Assembly: GCA_934437695.1 (NCBI GenBank)
Contig: CAKSAW010000075.1
Span: forward strand, 1-5,443
DNA length: 5,443 nt
Origin: an uncultured Blautia sp.
GTDB lineage: Bacteria; Bacillota; Clostridia; Lachnospirales; Lachnospiraceae
Reading direction: 5' to 3'
Each line of letters starts with the position of its first letter. Position 1 is the stretch's first letter. The notes under the pieces were generated by a model that was not told the DNA's origin, searched no databases, and worked only from the letters and a program-made list of their open reading frames with translations. Positions 1 through 5,243 of this stretch are shown here, piece after piece. The position numbers were made by a program, and so were the translations under genes.

Positions 1-1452
1 TATGGATATCCTTACTGTCTGGCAACTACGATTTTCAATACGGGAATCAGTTGTCCGAGAGATTATTCTGAGAAAGAAATCAAAAGAATTGAGAAGACGG
101 AAAAGAATCTCCCGGAAACGCAGGAAGAAAAGCGCCCGAATATTCTGTTTTTGCAGTTGGAATCATTCTTTGATCCTACGCTGGTTAATTACCTGAATAT
201 TTCAGAAGACCCGATTCCGACATTCCGTAAGCTGATGGAGGAATATTCTTCCGGATATTATAAGGTTCCCTCTGTCGGTGCAGGTACTGCAAATACAGAG
301 TTTGAATCCATTACAGGAATGAGTATGCATTATTTCGGACCCGGGGAATACCCTTATAAGAGTATTCTGAGAGAGACTACCTGTGAGAGTGCACCTTATG
401 TACTGAAGAATCTGGGTTATACCACCCATGCGGTTCATAATAATGAAGCAAACTTCTATGGAAGAAGATCTATTTTCCCGAATCTCGGATTTGATACTTT
501 TACTTCCGAAGAGTACATGGCAAGAGAGAATGAGAAGAATCCAAATGGCTGGGTAAAGGATGAGGTTCTGACAGATGAAATCCTGAAATGTCTGGATTCC
601 ACTGAGGGACCGGATTACGTATATACTATTTCCGTACAGGGACATGGTGCATATCCGGATGAGCAGATTCTGGAGGATCCTGAGATTACAGTTTCCGGTG
701 CACCGACTGAGGAAGAAAACAATAAATGGGAATATTACGTAAATGAGATCCATGAGATGGATAATTTTGTCAAAGAGCTGACAGATAAGCTGGCTGATTA
801 TCCGGAGGATGTGGTTCTTGTTATGTATGGTGACCATCTTCCGACCATGGGGCTGACTGTTGAGGATCTGGATAATAAATATTTGTTCCAGACAGAATAT
901 GTTATGTGGGATAATTTCGGACTTAAGAAAAAGAATGAAAATCTTGCAGCATATCAGATGGCAGCAGAGGTTATGGATCGTGTGGGAATCCATGAGGGAA
1001 CTATTTTCCGGTATCATCAGGCCAGAAGAAATACAAAGAATTATCAGGTGGATCTGGAAACCCTGCAGTATGATCTGCTTTATGGCAAGCGTTATTCTTA
1101 TGGAGGTGAGAGTCCTTATCTTCGCACAAGAATGCGTATGGGAATCTATGATGTAACTCTGGATTCTATTCAGTGTATTTCTGACGTGGATCATACATAT
1201 TACATCAAGGGTACGGAATTTACGCCGTCCAGTGAAGTGAAGATTAACGGAGAATGGTATGATACGGTTTATATCAATCCAACGACGCTGATGATCACAG
1301 GTACAGAGCTGAATGATTTTGACCGTCTGGCTGTGATCCAGCGAAGTAACAGTTCCACACGTAAACCGCTGAGCAAGAGCTATGACCGTTCCTGTTATGC
1401 ACTTTATTCAAGCAATAAATGGAAATTAAAAGACAGTACTGATACGGAATAA
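1..1452 (+). CDS. LTA synthase family (sulfatase-fold phosphoglycerol transferase), 5'-truncated, with C-terminal TIG-like domain
   Basis: Frame 1 is open from the first base to TAA at 1450-1452, giving the last 483 residues of a longer protein. The LtaS family builds polyglycerol-phosphate polymers (lipoteichoic acid) outside the membrane, taking glycerol phosphate from phosphatidylglycerol. Visible family motifs (residues counted from base 1) are: PNILFLQLESF with metal-ligand Glu54; GAGTANTEFES with the presumed nucleophile Thr96 (matching TSDAEF of S. aureus LtaS); NFYGRRSIFPNLGFD with Arg155; SVQGHGAYP with His215; and VMYGDHLP with metal ligands Asp278-His279. All catalytic positions therefore appear intact. 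Residues 1-45 look like the charged linker after the membrane helices, which lie upstream of the window. The TTG at base 151 falls inside the first catalytic motif and is not a start. Residues about 381-460 resemble a TIG/IPT Ig-like fold (YIKGTEFTPSSEVKING). The family call is firm; whether the product is true LTA or another glycerol-phosphate polymer is not known. Confidence 0.93.
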   Translation, partial: YGYPYCLATTIFNTGISCPRDYSEKEIKRIEKTEKNLPETQEEKRPNILFLQLESFFDPTLVNYLNISEDPIPTFRKLMEEYSSGYYKVPSVGAGTANTEFESITGMSMHYFGPGEYPYKSILRETTCESAPYVLKNLGYTTHAVHNNEANFYGRRSIFPNLGFDTFTSEEYMARENEKNPNGWVKDEVLTDEILKCLDSTEGPDYVYTISVQGHGAYPDEQILEDPEITVSGAPTEEENNKWEYYVNEIHEMDNFVKELTDKLADYPEDVVLVMYGDHLPTMGLTVEDLDNKYLFQTEYVMWDNFGLKKKNENLAAYQMAAEVMDRVGIHEGTIFRYHQARRNTKNYQVDLETLQYDLLYGKRYSYGGESPYLRTRMRMGIYDVTLDSIQCISDVDHTYYIKGTEFTPSSEVKINGEWYDTVYINPTTLMITGTELNDFDRLAVIQRSNSSTRKPLSKSYDRSCYALYSSNKWKLKDSTDTE

Positions 1453-1496
1453 AGATTAATCCCGGGTTTTGTCGGATAAAATATTACGATTAGTAC

Positions 1497-1524
1497 TGGA
1501 CATCTTCCACCACTATTATATAAT
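1497..1524 (+). promoter_or_regulatory. Sigma-A-type promoter for folC operon
   Basis: A -35 element TGGACA (1497-1502, 5 of 6 matches to TTGACA) is separated by 16 bases from a perfect -10 TATAAT (1519-1524). Transcription would start near 1531-1534, leaving a leader of about 35-38 bases before the folC ATG at 1569. It is the best vegetative promoter match I found in the window and sits in the only sizeable gap between the LTA-synthase gene and folC. The -10 lies inside the ascending arm of the inverted repeat 1505-1562, so RNA started here lacks that arm. Confidence 0.75.
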
Positions 1525-1568
1525 GTTAGAGTAACTAAATACATTATAGATAAGTGGTGGAATTTTTT
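1505..1568 (+). terminator. Inverted repeat plus T6: intrinsic terminator for the upstream gene, overlapping the folC RBS
   Basis: TTCCACCACT (1505-1514) pairs perfectly with AGTGGTGGAA (1553-1562), a 10-bp outer stem. After a mostly unpaired 4x4 interior loop, TATAATG (1519-1525) pairs with CATTATA (1542-1548). TTAG/CTAA (1526-1529/1535-1538) could close an inner stem. TTTTTT (1563-1568) follows the stem at once, the layout of an intrinsic terminator. It lies 52 bases after the LTA-synthase stop codon. The hairpin can form only in transcripts entering from upstream, because the promoter at 1497-1524 starts RNA inside the apical loop. In a read-through RNA the same hairpin would also hide the folC ribosome binding site. 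The symmetry could also serve as a DNA operator; I cannot tell these apart from sequence. Confidence 0.7.
1554..1561 (+). promoter_or_regulatory. Ribosome binding site that fixes the folC start
   Basis: GTGGTGGA contains GGTG (1556-1559), a match to the 3' part of the consensus AGGAGGTGAT, with 9 bases before ATG 1569. It is weaker than the GGAG-type sites of the downstream genes. It favours ATG 1569 over the in-frame GTG at 1554, which lies inside this element and has no purine-rich site upstream. The element is the descending arm of the hairpin at 1505-1562. Confidence 0.6.
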
Positions 1569-2867
1569 ATGAATTACGAAGAAGCAGTTGCTTATATTGA
1601 TGAAACTCCGAAATTTACAAAAAAGAACAGTCTGGATCATACAAAGGAATGTTTAAGAAGGCTTGGCAATCCTCAGGATAAGTTTAAAGTGATCCATGTG
1701 GCAGGCACAAATGGAAAGGGAAGCACATGTGCATTTCTGACATCTGTTCTGAGAGAGGCAGGTTATTCCTGCGGATTATTTACTTCTCCTCATCTGGTGG
1801 AGATCAATGAGAGATTTCAGATCAATGAGGTGAATATTGATAATGATACTTTCCTGAAAGCCTTTGAGAAAGTGAAGACACTTGCGGATGAACTGGTTGC
1901 AGAGGGCAGCTATCATCCTACTTATTTTGAAATGCTGTTTCTTATGGGAATGGTGATCTTTGCAGAGGCAGGGGTGGATTATGTGACTCTGGAAACAGGA
2001 CTGGGCGGAAGAATGGATGCTACAACAGCAGTAGAGAATCCTGTTGCCTGTGTGATCACATCAATCAGTCTGGATCATATGCAGTATCTGGGAGACACAG
2101 TTGCCAAAATTGCAGGAGAAAAGGCAGGGATCATTGTGCCGGGTGTGCCTGTGATCTATGACGGAAATGATCCGGATGCAGCAGCAGTAATACGTGCAAA
2201 AGCAGAAGAACTGGGAAGTCCGGCATATGAGGTAAAAAGGACAGATACAGAAGTTATCAGAAATACTTCGGCAGGAATTGATTTTGTATTCCGCAATGAG
2301 TATTATAATAATGCAGTTTTCTCGATTCCGTTTATTGCAAAATATCAGGTGATGAACAGTGCACTTGCATTAAAGACCATTGAAGTGATGCAGAATGTGC
2401 TCCCTGTATCTATAGATAAGATACATGAAGGGATTGCAGGAACACGCTGGCAGGGAAGAATGGAAACAGTACTTCCGGGTGTGATCGTAGATGGTGCGCA
2501 CAATGAGGATGGAGTGGAGAAATTTGTGGAGACAGCAGAGCATTTCCAGAAGGAATGTCCACTGACTTTGCTTTTCTCAGCAGTAGATGATAAAGATTAT
2601 ACAGATATGATACATACGATCTGCAGCAGGATCACATTCCGTCATGTTGTAGTGACTTCTGTGGGCGGATATCGTGAAGTTCCGGCTGAGAGATTTGCCC
2701 GGCTTTTTACAGAGGCAGGTGCATTATCTGTGGAGGCAGTGGAGGATATTGAGACGGCCTTTTCCAGAGCAATGGAAGCAAAGGGAACTGATGGTATGCT
2801 TTTCTGTGTGGGTTCACTGTATCTTGTTGGTGAGATTAAAGATGTGATCAGGAGAAACAAGAAATGA
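1569..2867 (+). CDS. folC: Folylpolyglutamate synthase / dihydrofolate synthase
   Basis: This 432-residue protein has the usual length for FolC, a cytoplasmic Mur-ligase-family enzyme. It uses ATP to add glutamate to folates (FPGS) and, in bifunctional members, to dihydropteroate (DHFS). Visible motifs are: the P-loop AGTNGKGST (45-53); FTSPHLVEINER (71-82), the mobile folate-binding loop; LETGLGGRMDAT (141-152) with metal-ligand Glu142; SISLDHMQYLG (165-175) with His170; IAGEKAGI (181-188), whose Lys185 matches the carbamylated lysine of Mur ligases; GTRWQGRME (291-299); and VDGAHNEDGV (308-317) at the start of the C-terminal domain. The common DATN motif reads DATT here. The ATG at 1569 is chosen for its ribosome binding site and because MNYEEAVAYI matches the usual FolC N-terminus. 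The stop overlaps the next start (ATGA, 2864-2867), indicating translational coupling. Sequence alone does not show whether DHFS activity is present. Confidence 0.96.
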   Translation: MNYEEAVAYIDETPKFTKKNSLDHTKECLRRLGNPQDKFKVIHVAGTNGKGSTCAFLTSVLREAGYSCGLFTSPHLVEINERFQINEVNIDNDTFLKAFEKVKTLADELVAEGSYHPTYFEMLFLMGMVIFAEAGVDYVTLETGLGGRMDATTAVENPVACVITSISLDHMQYLGDTVAKIAGEKAGIIVPGVPVIYDGNDPDAAAVIRAKAEELGSPAYEVKRTDTEVIRNTSAGIDFVFRNEYYNNAVFSIPFIAKYQVMNSALALKTIEVMQNVLPVSIDKIHEGIAGTRWQGRMETVLPGVIVDGAHNEDGVEKFVETAEHFQKECPLTLLFSAVDDKDYTDMIHTICSRITFRHVVVTSVGGYREVPAERFARLFTEAGALSVEAVEDIETAFSRAMEAKGTDGMLFCVGSLYLVGEIKDVIRRNKK

Positions 2868-3016
2868 TTGATTATGAAGAGGAACTGAAGAAATTTGAGC
2901 CTTGTCTGGATGTGGCAGATGCGGAAGGAGCTATCTATGAGAGAGAACTGACAGATATTCTGGATGTTCTTCAGGAAGTTCTTCGTGAAGCTAAAAGCGG
3001 CAGACGGGTGAAATAA
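2864..3016 (+). CDS. Small acidic protein of 50 residues, unknown function
   Basis: An ATG overlaps the folC stop codon (ATGA, 2864-2867) and opens a 50-codon frame ending at TAA 3014-3016. GGAG at 2851-2854 lies 9 bases before the start, and the next gene's GGAG (3017-3020) begins directly after the stop, so the frame fills the folC to TPR-gene gap exactly. The predicted protein begins MIDYEEELKKFEPC and has about 14 acidic and 8 basic residues, with a basic end (SGRRVK). It lacks a signal peptide, membrane segment and zinc motif. Residues about 20-44 look like an amphipathic helix (regular Leu/Val/Ile spacing in LTDILDVLQEVLREA). I do not recognise the family. The fit between two genes, the good ribosome binding site and the ATGA overlap support real translation; a cytoplasmic role linked to folC or the membrane protein downstream is only inference. 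Confidence 0.72.
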   Translation: MIDYEEELKKFEPCLDVADAEGAIYERELTDILDVLQEVLREAKSGRRVK

Positions 3017-3026
3017 GGAGAAGCAC

Positions 3027-4373
3027 ATGAATTGTATGAATTGTGGTGCGTTTCTGGTAGACAAGGACCTGGATTACTGTCCGAAATGTGGCTGTAATGT
3101 ACTGATCCAGAAGAAGGTGGATTATCTTTCAAGACAGTATTACAACCGGGGACTTGAGAAGGCCAGTGTCCGCGATCTTTCAGGAGCGATTGACTGTCTG
3201 AAGCAGAGTCTTATTTATAATAAGCATAATATTCAGGCAAGAAATCTTCTTGGACTTGTATATTTTGAGACAGGAGAGGTTGTTGCTGCACTCAGTGAGT
3301 GGGTGATCAGCAAAAATCTTCAGCCCTCCAGAAATCTGGCGTCAGAATATATTAATAAGCTGCAGGCAAATTCCAATAAACTTGAGGCTATTAATGAAAC
3401 CATCAGAAAGTATAATGACGCTTTGAATCTCTGCAGAGATGGACATGAGGATATGGCTGCGATCAGACTGAAAAAGATCCTTACACAGAATCCTAAACTG
3501 ATCAAGGGGTATCATCTCCTGGCGTTGGTGCAGATGAAAGAAGGAGAATATAACAAAGCAAGAAGAACACTGAAGAAGGCTGCGCGGATCGATAAAACAA
3601 ATACAACAACACTTCGCTTTTTAAGTGAGATTGATGAACAGACAGGTGTGTCTACACGTCTGGAACGTCAGAATAAACGGAACAGAAAAGCTGAGGACAG
3701 CAGTGAAAACGATATGGTGATACAGACTCCTCAATATAAGGAAAAATCAAGGATTTCATTGTTTTTCACATTGGTTGCAGGATTTGCGGCTGGGCTGCTG
3801 GCATTTTATCTTCTGGCTGTCCCTGCAATACGTCAGGGGATTTACAGAGAAGCAAATCAGCAGATCGTAAAATACAGTGATGCAGTGTCAAGCCAGGGGG
3901 CAGAGCTGACAAAGGCCCAGAGTCAGGCACAGGAGTCAGGAGATACAGTGGAGGCAGCATCAAAACAGATAGAAGAGGAAAAGAAAAAGAGCAGTAGCTA
4001 TGAAGCACTGCTTGAAGCATATGCGGCATTGCAGCAGCAGAATGCAGATGAGGCAGCACTTAAGATCCAGAATGTTTACGCTGATCTGCTGCCGGCAGAA
4101 CTGAAGGGAATTTATAATACTATCTGTAACAATACAGGTACAACCGGAATTGAGGGAACTACAGATGCAGAGTCAGCAGATGGAACTGCTGATACAGAAA
4201 GTGAAGATACTTCAGGGGAAGGTTACTCAGATCCTGCAGATGACGGAAGCTATGATGACAGTTCTTATGACAGTGAAAATTATGATGATGCTTCCTATGA
4301 TAATTATACAGATGATGGAAGCTATGACAGCGGATCATATGACGATGGATCATATGAGGATTCTGGTTATTGA
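3027..4373 (+). CDS. Zinc-ribbon / TPR membrane protein with coiled coil and Asp-Ser-Tyr repeat tail, unknown function
   Basis: This 448-residue protein has a clear modular layout. Residues 3-21 are a zinc ribbon (Cys3-x2-Cys6, then Cys18-x2-Cys21). Residues about 37-104 and 127-200 are helical TPR-type repeats (for example ARNLLGLVYFETGE and GYHLLALVQMKEGEYNKARR). Residues 211-242 form a basic linker (RLERQNKRNRK), and 243-265 are one transmembrane helix. Residues about 272-335 are a likely coiled coil rich in Ala, Gln, Glu and Lys. Residues 370-448 form an acidic, disordered tail ending in an Asp/Ser/Tyr repeat. The positive charge before the helix predicts zinc ribbon and TPRs in the cytoplasm, and coiled coil and tail outside. 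ATG 3027 has GGAG 6 bases upstream; the next ATG (3036) would lose Cys3. It is probably co-transcribed with folC and ends at the terminator 4388-4441. The layout suggests a scaffold or envelope sensor, but no specific function can be named. Confidence 0.9.
   Translation: MNCMNCGAFLVDKDLDYCPKCGCNVLIQKKVDYLSRQYYNRGLEKASVRDLSGAIDCLKQSLIYNKHNIQARNLLGLVYFETGEVVAALSEWVISKNLQPSRNLASEYINKLQANSNKLEAINETIRKYNDALNLCRDGHEDMAAIRLKKILTQNPKLIKGYHLLALVQMKEGEYNKARRTLKKAARIDKTNTTTLRFLSEIDEQTGVSTRLERQNKRNRKAEDSSENDMVIQTPQYKEKSRISLFFTLVAGFAAGLLAFYLLAVPAIRQGIYREANQQIVKYSDAVSSQGAELTKAQSQAQESGDTVEAASKQIEEEKKKSSSYEALLEAYAALQQQNADEAALKIQNVYADLLPAELKGIYNTICNNTGTTGIEGTTDAESADGTADTESEDTSGEGYSDPADDGSYDDSSYDSENYDDASYDNYTDDGSYDSGSYDDGSYEDSGY
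4239..4370 (+). repeat. Degenerate 15-bp coding repeat (Asp/Ser/Tyr pentapeptide tail)
   Basis: Nine units, each ending in TAT (Tyr), run to the stop codon of the TPR membrane protein. Units of 15 bp start at 4239, 4254, 4269 and 4284; a 9-bp unit starts at 4299, an 18-bp unit at 4308, and further 15-bp units start at 4326, 4341 and 4356. Consensus peptide is D-D-G-S-Y, with Tyr at residues 409, 414, 419, 424, 427, 433, 438, 443 and 448. Serine is written AGC, AGT, TCT, TCC and TCA, and aspartate GAT or GAC, so the units are similar in protein more than in DNA. Confidence 0.85.
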
Positions 4374-4387
4374 CGGATCAGAGAGAT

Positions 4388-4441
4388 AAATACAAAAGAG
4401 ATGCATGAGATTTAAAGGCTCATGTGTCTCTTTTTGTATTT
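4388..4441 (+). terminator. Strong hairpin terminator ending the folC operon
   Basis: The arms 4388-4409 and 4419-4441 pair along about 22 base pairs, with two G-U wobbles and one bulged T, around the 9-base loop ATTTAAAGG. The GC-containing core GAGATGCATGAG (4398-4409) pairs with CTCATGTGTCTC (4419-4430) and is followed by TTTTT. The flanking AAATACAAAA / TTTTTGTATTT also pair, so a U-tract would follow the hairpin on either strand. It sits 14 bases after the TPR-gene stop and 38 bases before the spoIIAA start, separating the housekeeping operon from the sporulation operon. Confidence 0.87.
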
Positions 4442-4479
4442 ACAGAAGGTCTGTCTGTTAGTTTGAACGGAGGGATATT

Positions 4480-4785
4480 ATGGAAAACAGATTTGAAATA
4501 CAGGGGAACTGCCTGATCATTCATCTGCCGGAAGAAGTGGATCATATGGTGACAGATGAGATACGCAAAGTTTCTGATGATATTATCAGGAAAAAATATA
4601 TACGGACGATAACCTTTGATTTTTCCGAAACAGTGTTTATGGACAGCTCGGGTATAGGACTGATAATGGGAAGATATCGTGCAATGGGAATGCGTGGTGA
4701 CTGTATACAGGCTGCAGGAGTGAGTTCTTATATTGAGAAACTCCTGCACCTTTCGGGAGTATATAAGTTTGTGGAAATCTGTTGA
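4480..4785 (+). CDS. spoIIAA: Anti-sigma F factor antagonist SpoIIAA (STAS domain)
   Basis: This 101-residue single STAS-domain protein is the anti-anti-sigma factor of the sigma-F switch. Unphosphorylated SpoIIAA binds SpoIIAB and releases sigma F in the forespore; SpoIIAB kinase inactivates it by phosphorylating one serine, and the phosphatase SpoIIE (not in this window) reverses this. The signature FMDSSGIGLIMGRYR (53-67) matches B. subtilis FMDSSGLGVILGRYK, making Ser56 the equivalent of phosphorylated Ser58. The opening strand FEIQGNCLIIHLPEEVDH and the closing helix YIEKLLHLSGVYKFVEI fit the fold. GGAGGG (4469-4474) lies 5 bases before the ATG. The protein ends right after KFVEIC, about 15 residues earlier than B. 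subtilis SpoIIAA. It is the first gene of the spoIIA operon, with spoIIAB 30 bases downstream. The order spoIIAA-spoIIAB-sigF settles its identity over other STAS antagonists. Confidence 0.95.
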   Translation: MENRFEIQGNCLIIHLPEEVDHMVTDEIRKVSDDIIRKKYIRTITFDFSETVFMDSSGIGLIMGRYRAMGMRGDCIQAAGVSSYIEKLLHLSGVYKFVEIC

Positions 4786-4815
4786 AAAGTCTGATGAAAG
4801 GAGGAGAGAACGATT

Positions 4816-5241
4816 ATGGAAAATACCAATGAAATGAAGCTTATCTTTGACAGCAGACCTGAGAATGAGGGTCTTGCAAGAGTTGCAGCAGCAGCTTTCT
4901 GTACACAGTTGAATCCCACACTGGAAGAAGTGGCAGATCTGAAAACAGCAGTGTCGGAAGCTGTGACAAATTGTATTATCCATGCTTATGAAGGAACAGT
5001 ACAGAAGATAGAGATTTTCTGCAGAAGAGAGGAACAGACCTTATGGGTGGATGTAATCGATAAAGGTAAGGGAATCCGTGATATATCAAAGGCCATGGAG
5101 CCTCTTTTTACAACAAAACCGGAGAAAGACCGCTCGGGGATGGGATTTACTTTTATGGAAGCATTTATGGATGAGATAAAAGTAGAATCACAGGTTGGCT
5201 GCGGAACGGTTGTTCATATGAAAAAGATTATCGGGAGGTAG
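4816..5241 (+). CDS. spoIIAB: Anti-sigma F factor / serine kinase SpoIIAB
   Basis: This 141-residue protein has a GHKL (HATPase_c) fold. SpoIIAB dimers hold sigma F inactive in the predivisional and mother cell and use ATP to phosphorylate SpoIIAA. The N box SEAVTNCIIHAY (47-58) includes Glu48 and Asn52, matching catalytic Glu46 and Mg-binding Asn50 of B. subtilis. The G1 box is IDKGKGI (81-87). The ATP lid and G2 box lie in LFTTKPEKDRSGMGFTFMEAF (97-117). Arg22 (in LARV) and Arg106 (in DRSGMG) match Arg20 and Arg105, which contact sigma F and SpoIIAA in studied homologs. All key residues look intact and the length is normal for the family. AAAGGAGGAGAG (4797-4808) is a very strong ribosome binding site for ATG 4816. 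The last codons contain the ribosome binding site of sigF, and only 2 bases separate the two frames. Confidence 0.97.
   Translation: MENTNEMKLIFDSRPENEGLARVAAAAFCTQLNPTLEEVADLKTAVSEAVTNCIIHAYEGTVQKIEIFCRREEQTLWVDVIDKGKGIRDISKAMEPLFTTKPEKDRSGMGFTFMEAFMDEIKVESQVGCGTVVHMKKIIGR
5233..5238 (+). promoter_or_regulatory. sigF ribosome binding site inside the spoIIAB 3' end
   Basis: GGGAGG lies in the final sense codons of spoIIAB, 5 bases before the sigF ATG at 5244, while the spoIIAB stop (TAG 5239-5241) sits between them. Ribosomes ending spoIIAB would be placed to start sigF, which would help keep anti-sigma and sigma factor amounts matched. Confidence 0.7.
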
Positions 5242-5243
5242 GA

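Noticed and set aside
151..153. TTG as start of the LTA-synthase gene
   Set aside because: It falls inside the catalytic motif PNILFLQLESF and the frame is open upstream to base 1 with family-like linker sequence, so the gene is simply cut by the window edge.
202..1194. 330-codon open frame on the - strand
   Set aside because: It lies fully inside the LTA-synthase gene, whose catalytic motifs are intact on the + strand. Its translation is rich in Ile, Cys, His and Ser with no recognisable domain, typical of an antisense shadow.
1461..1475. Possible small hairpin CCG...CGG after the LTA-synthase stop
   Set aside because: Only three base pairs and no T-run follow it; the hairpin at 1505-1562 is a far better terminator.
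1470..1476. TGTCGGA resembling a Spo0A box (TGNCGAA)
   Set aside because: It has one mismatch in a 7-base motif, stands alone, and lies upstream of a housekeeping gene, so chance is the better explanation.
1554..1556. GTG as the folC start
   Set aside because: It has no ribosome binding site upstream, lies within the GTGGTGGA element serving the ATG at 1569, and would add residues not expected at a FolC N-terminus.
2642..3064. 140-codon - strand frame across the folC end and the small ORF
   Set aside because: It overlaps three + strand genes with good start signals, and its Phe/Ser-rich translation shows no domain.
4150..4389. 79-codon + strand frame rich in Met and Gln, and an antisense His-rich frame at 4159-4353
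   Set aside because: Both are by-products of the low-complexity repeat of the TPR membrane protein read in other frames.
4414..4440. Possible sigma-H promoter (AAAGGCTCA ... GTAT) before spoIIAA
   Set aside because: It misses key bases of both the AGGA and GAAT elements, has the wrong spacing, and the sequence is explained by the terminator arm.
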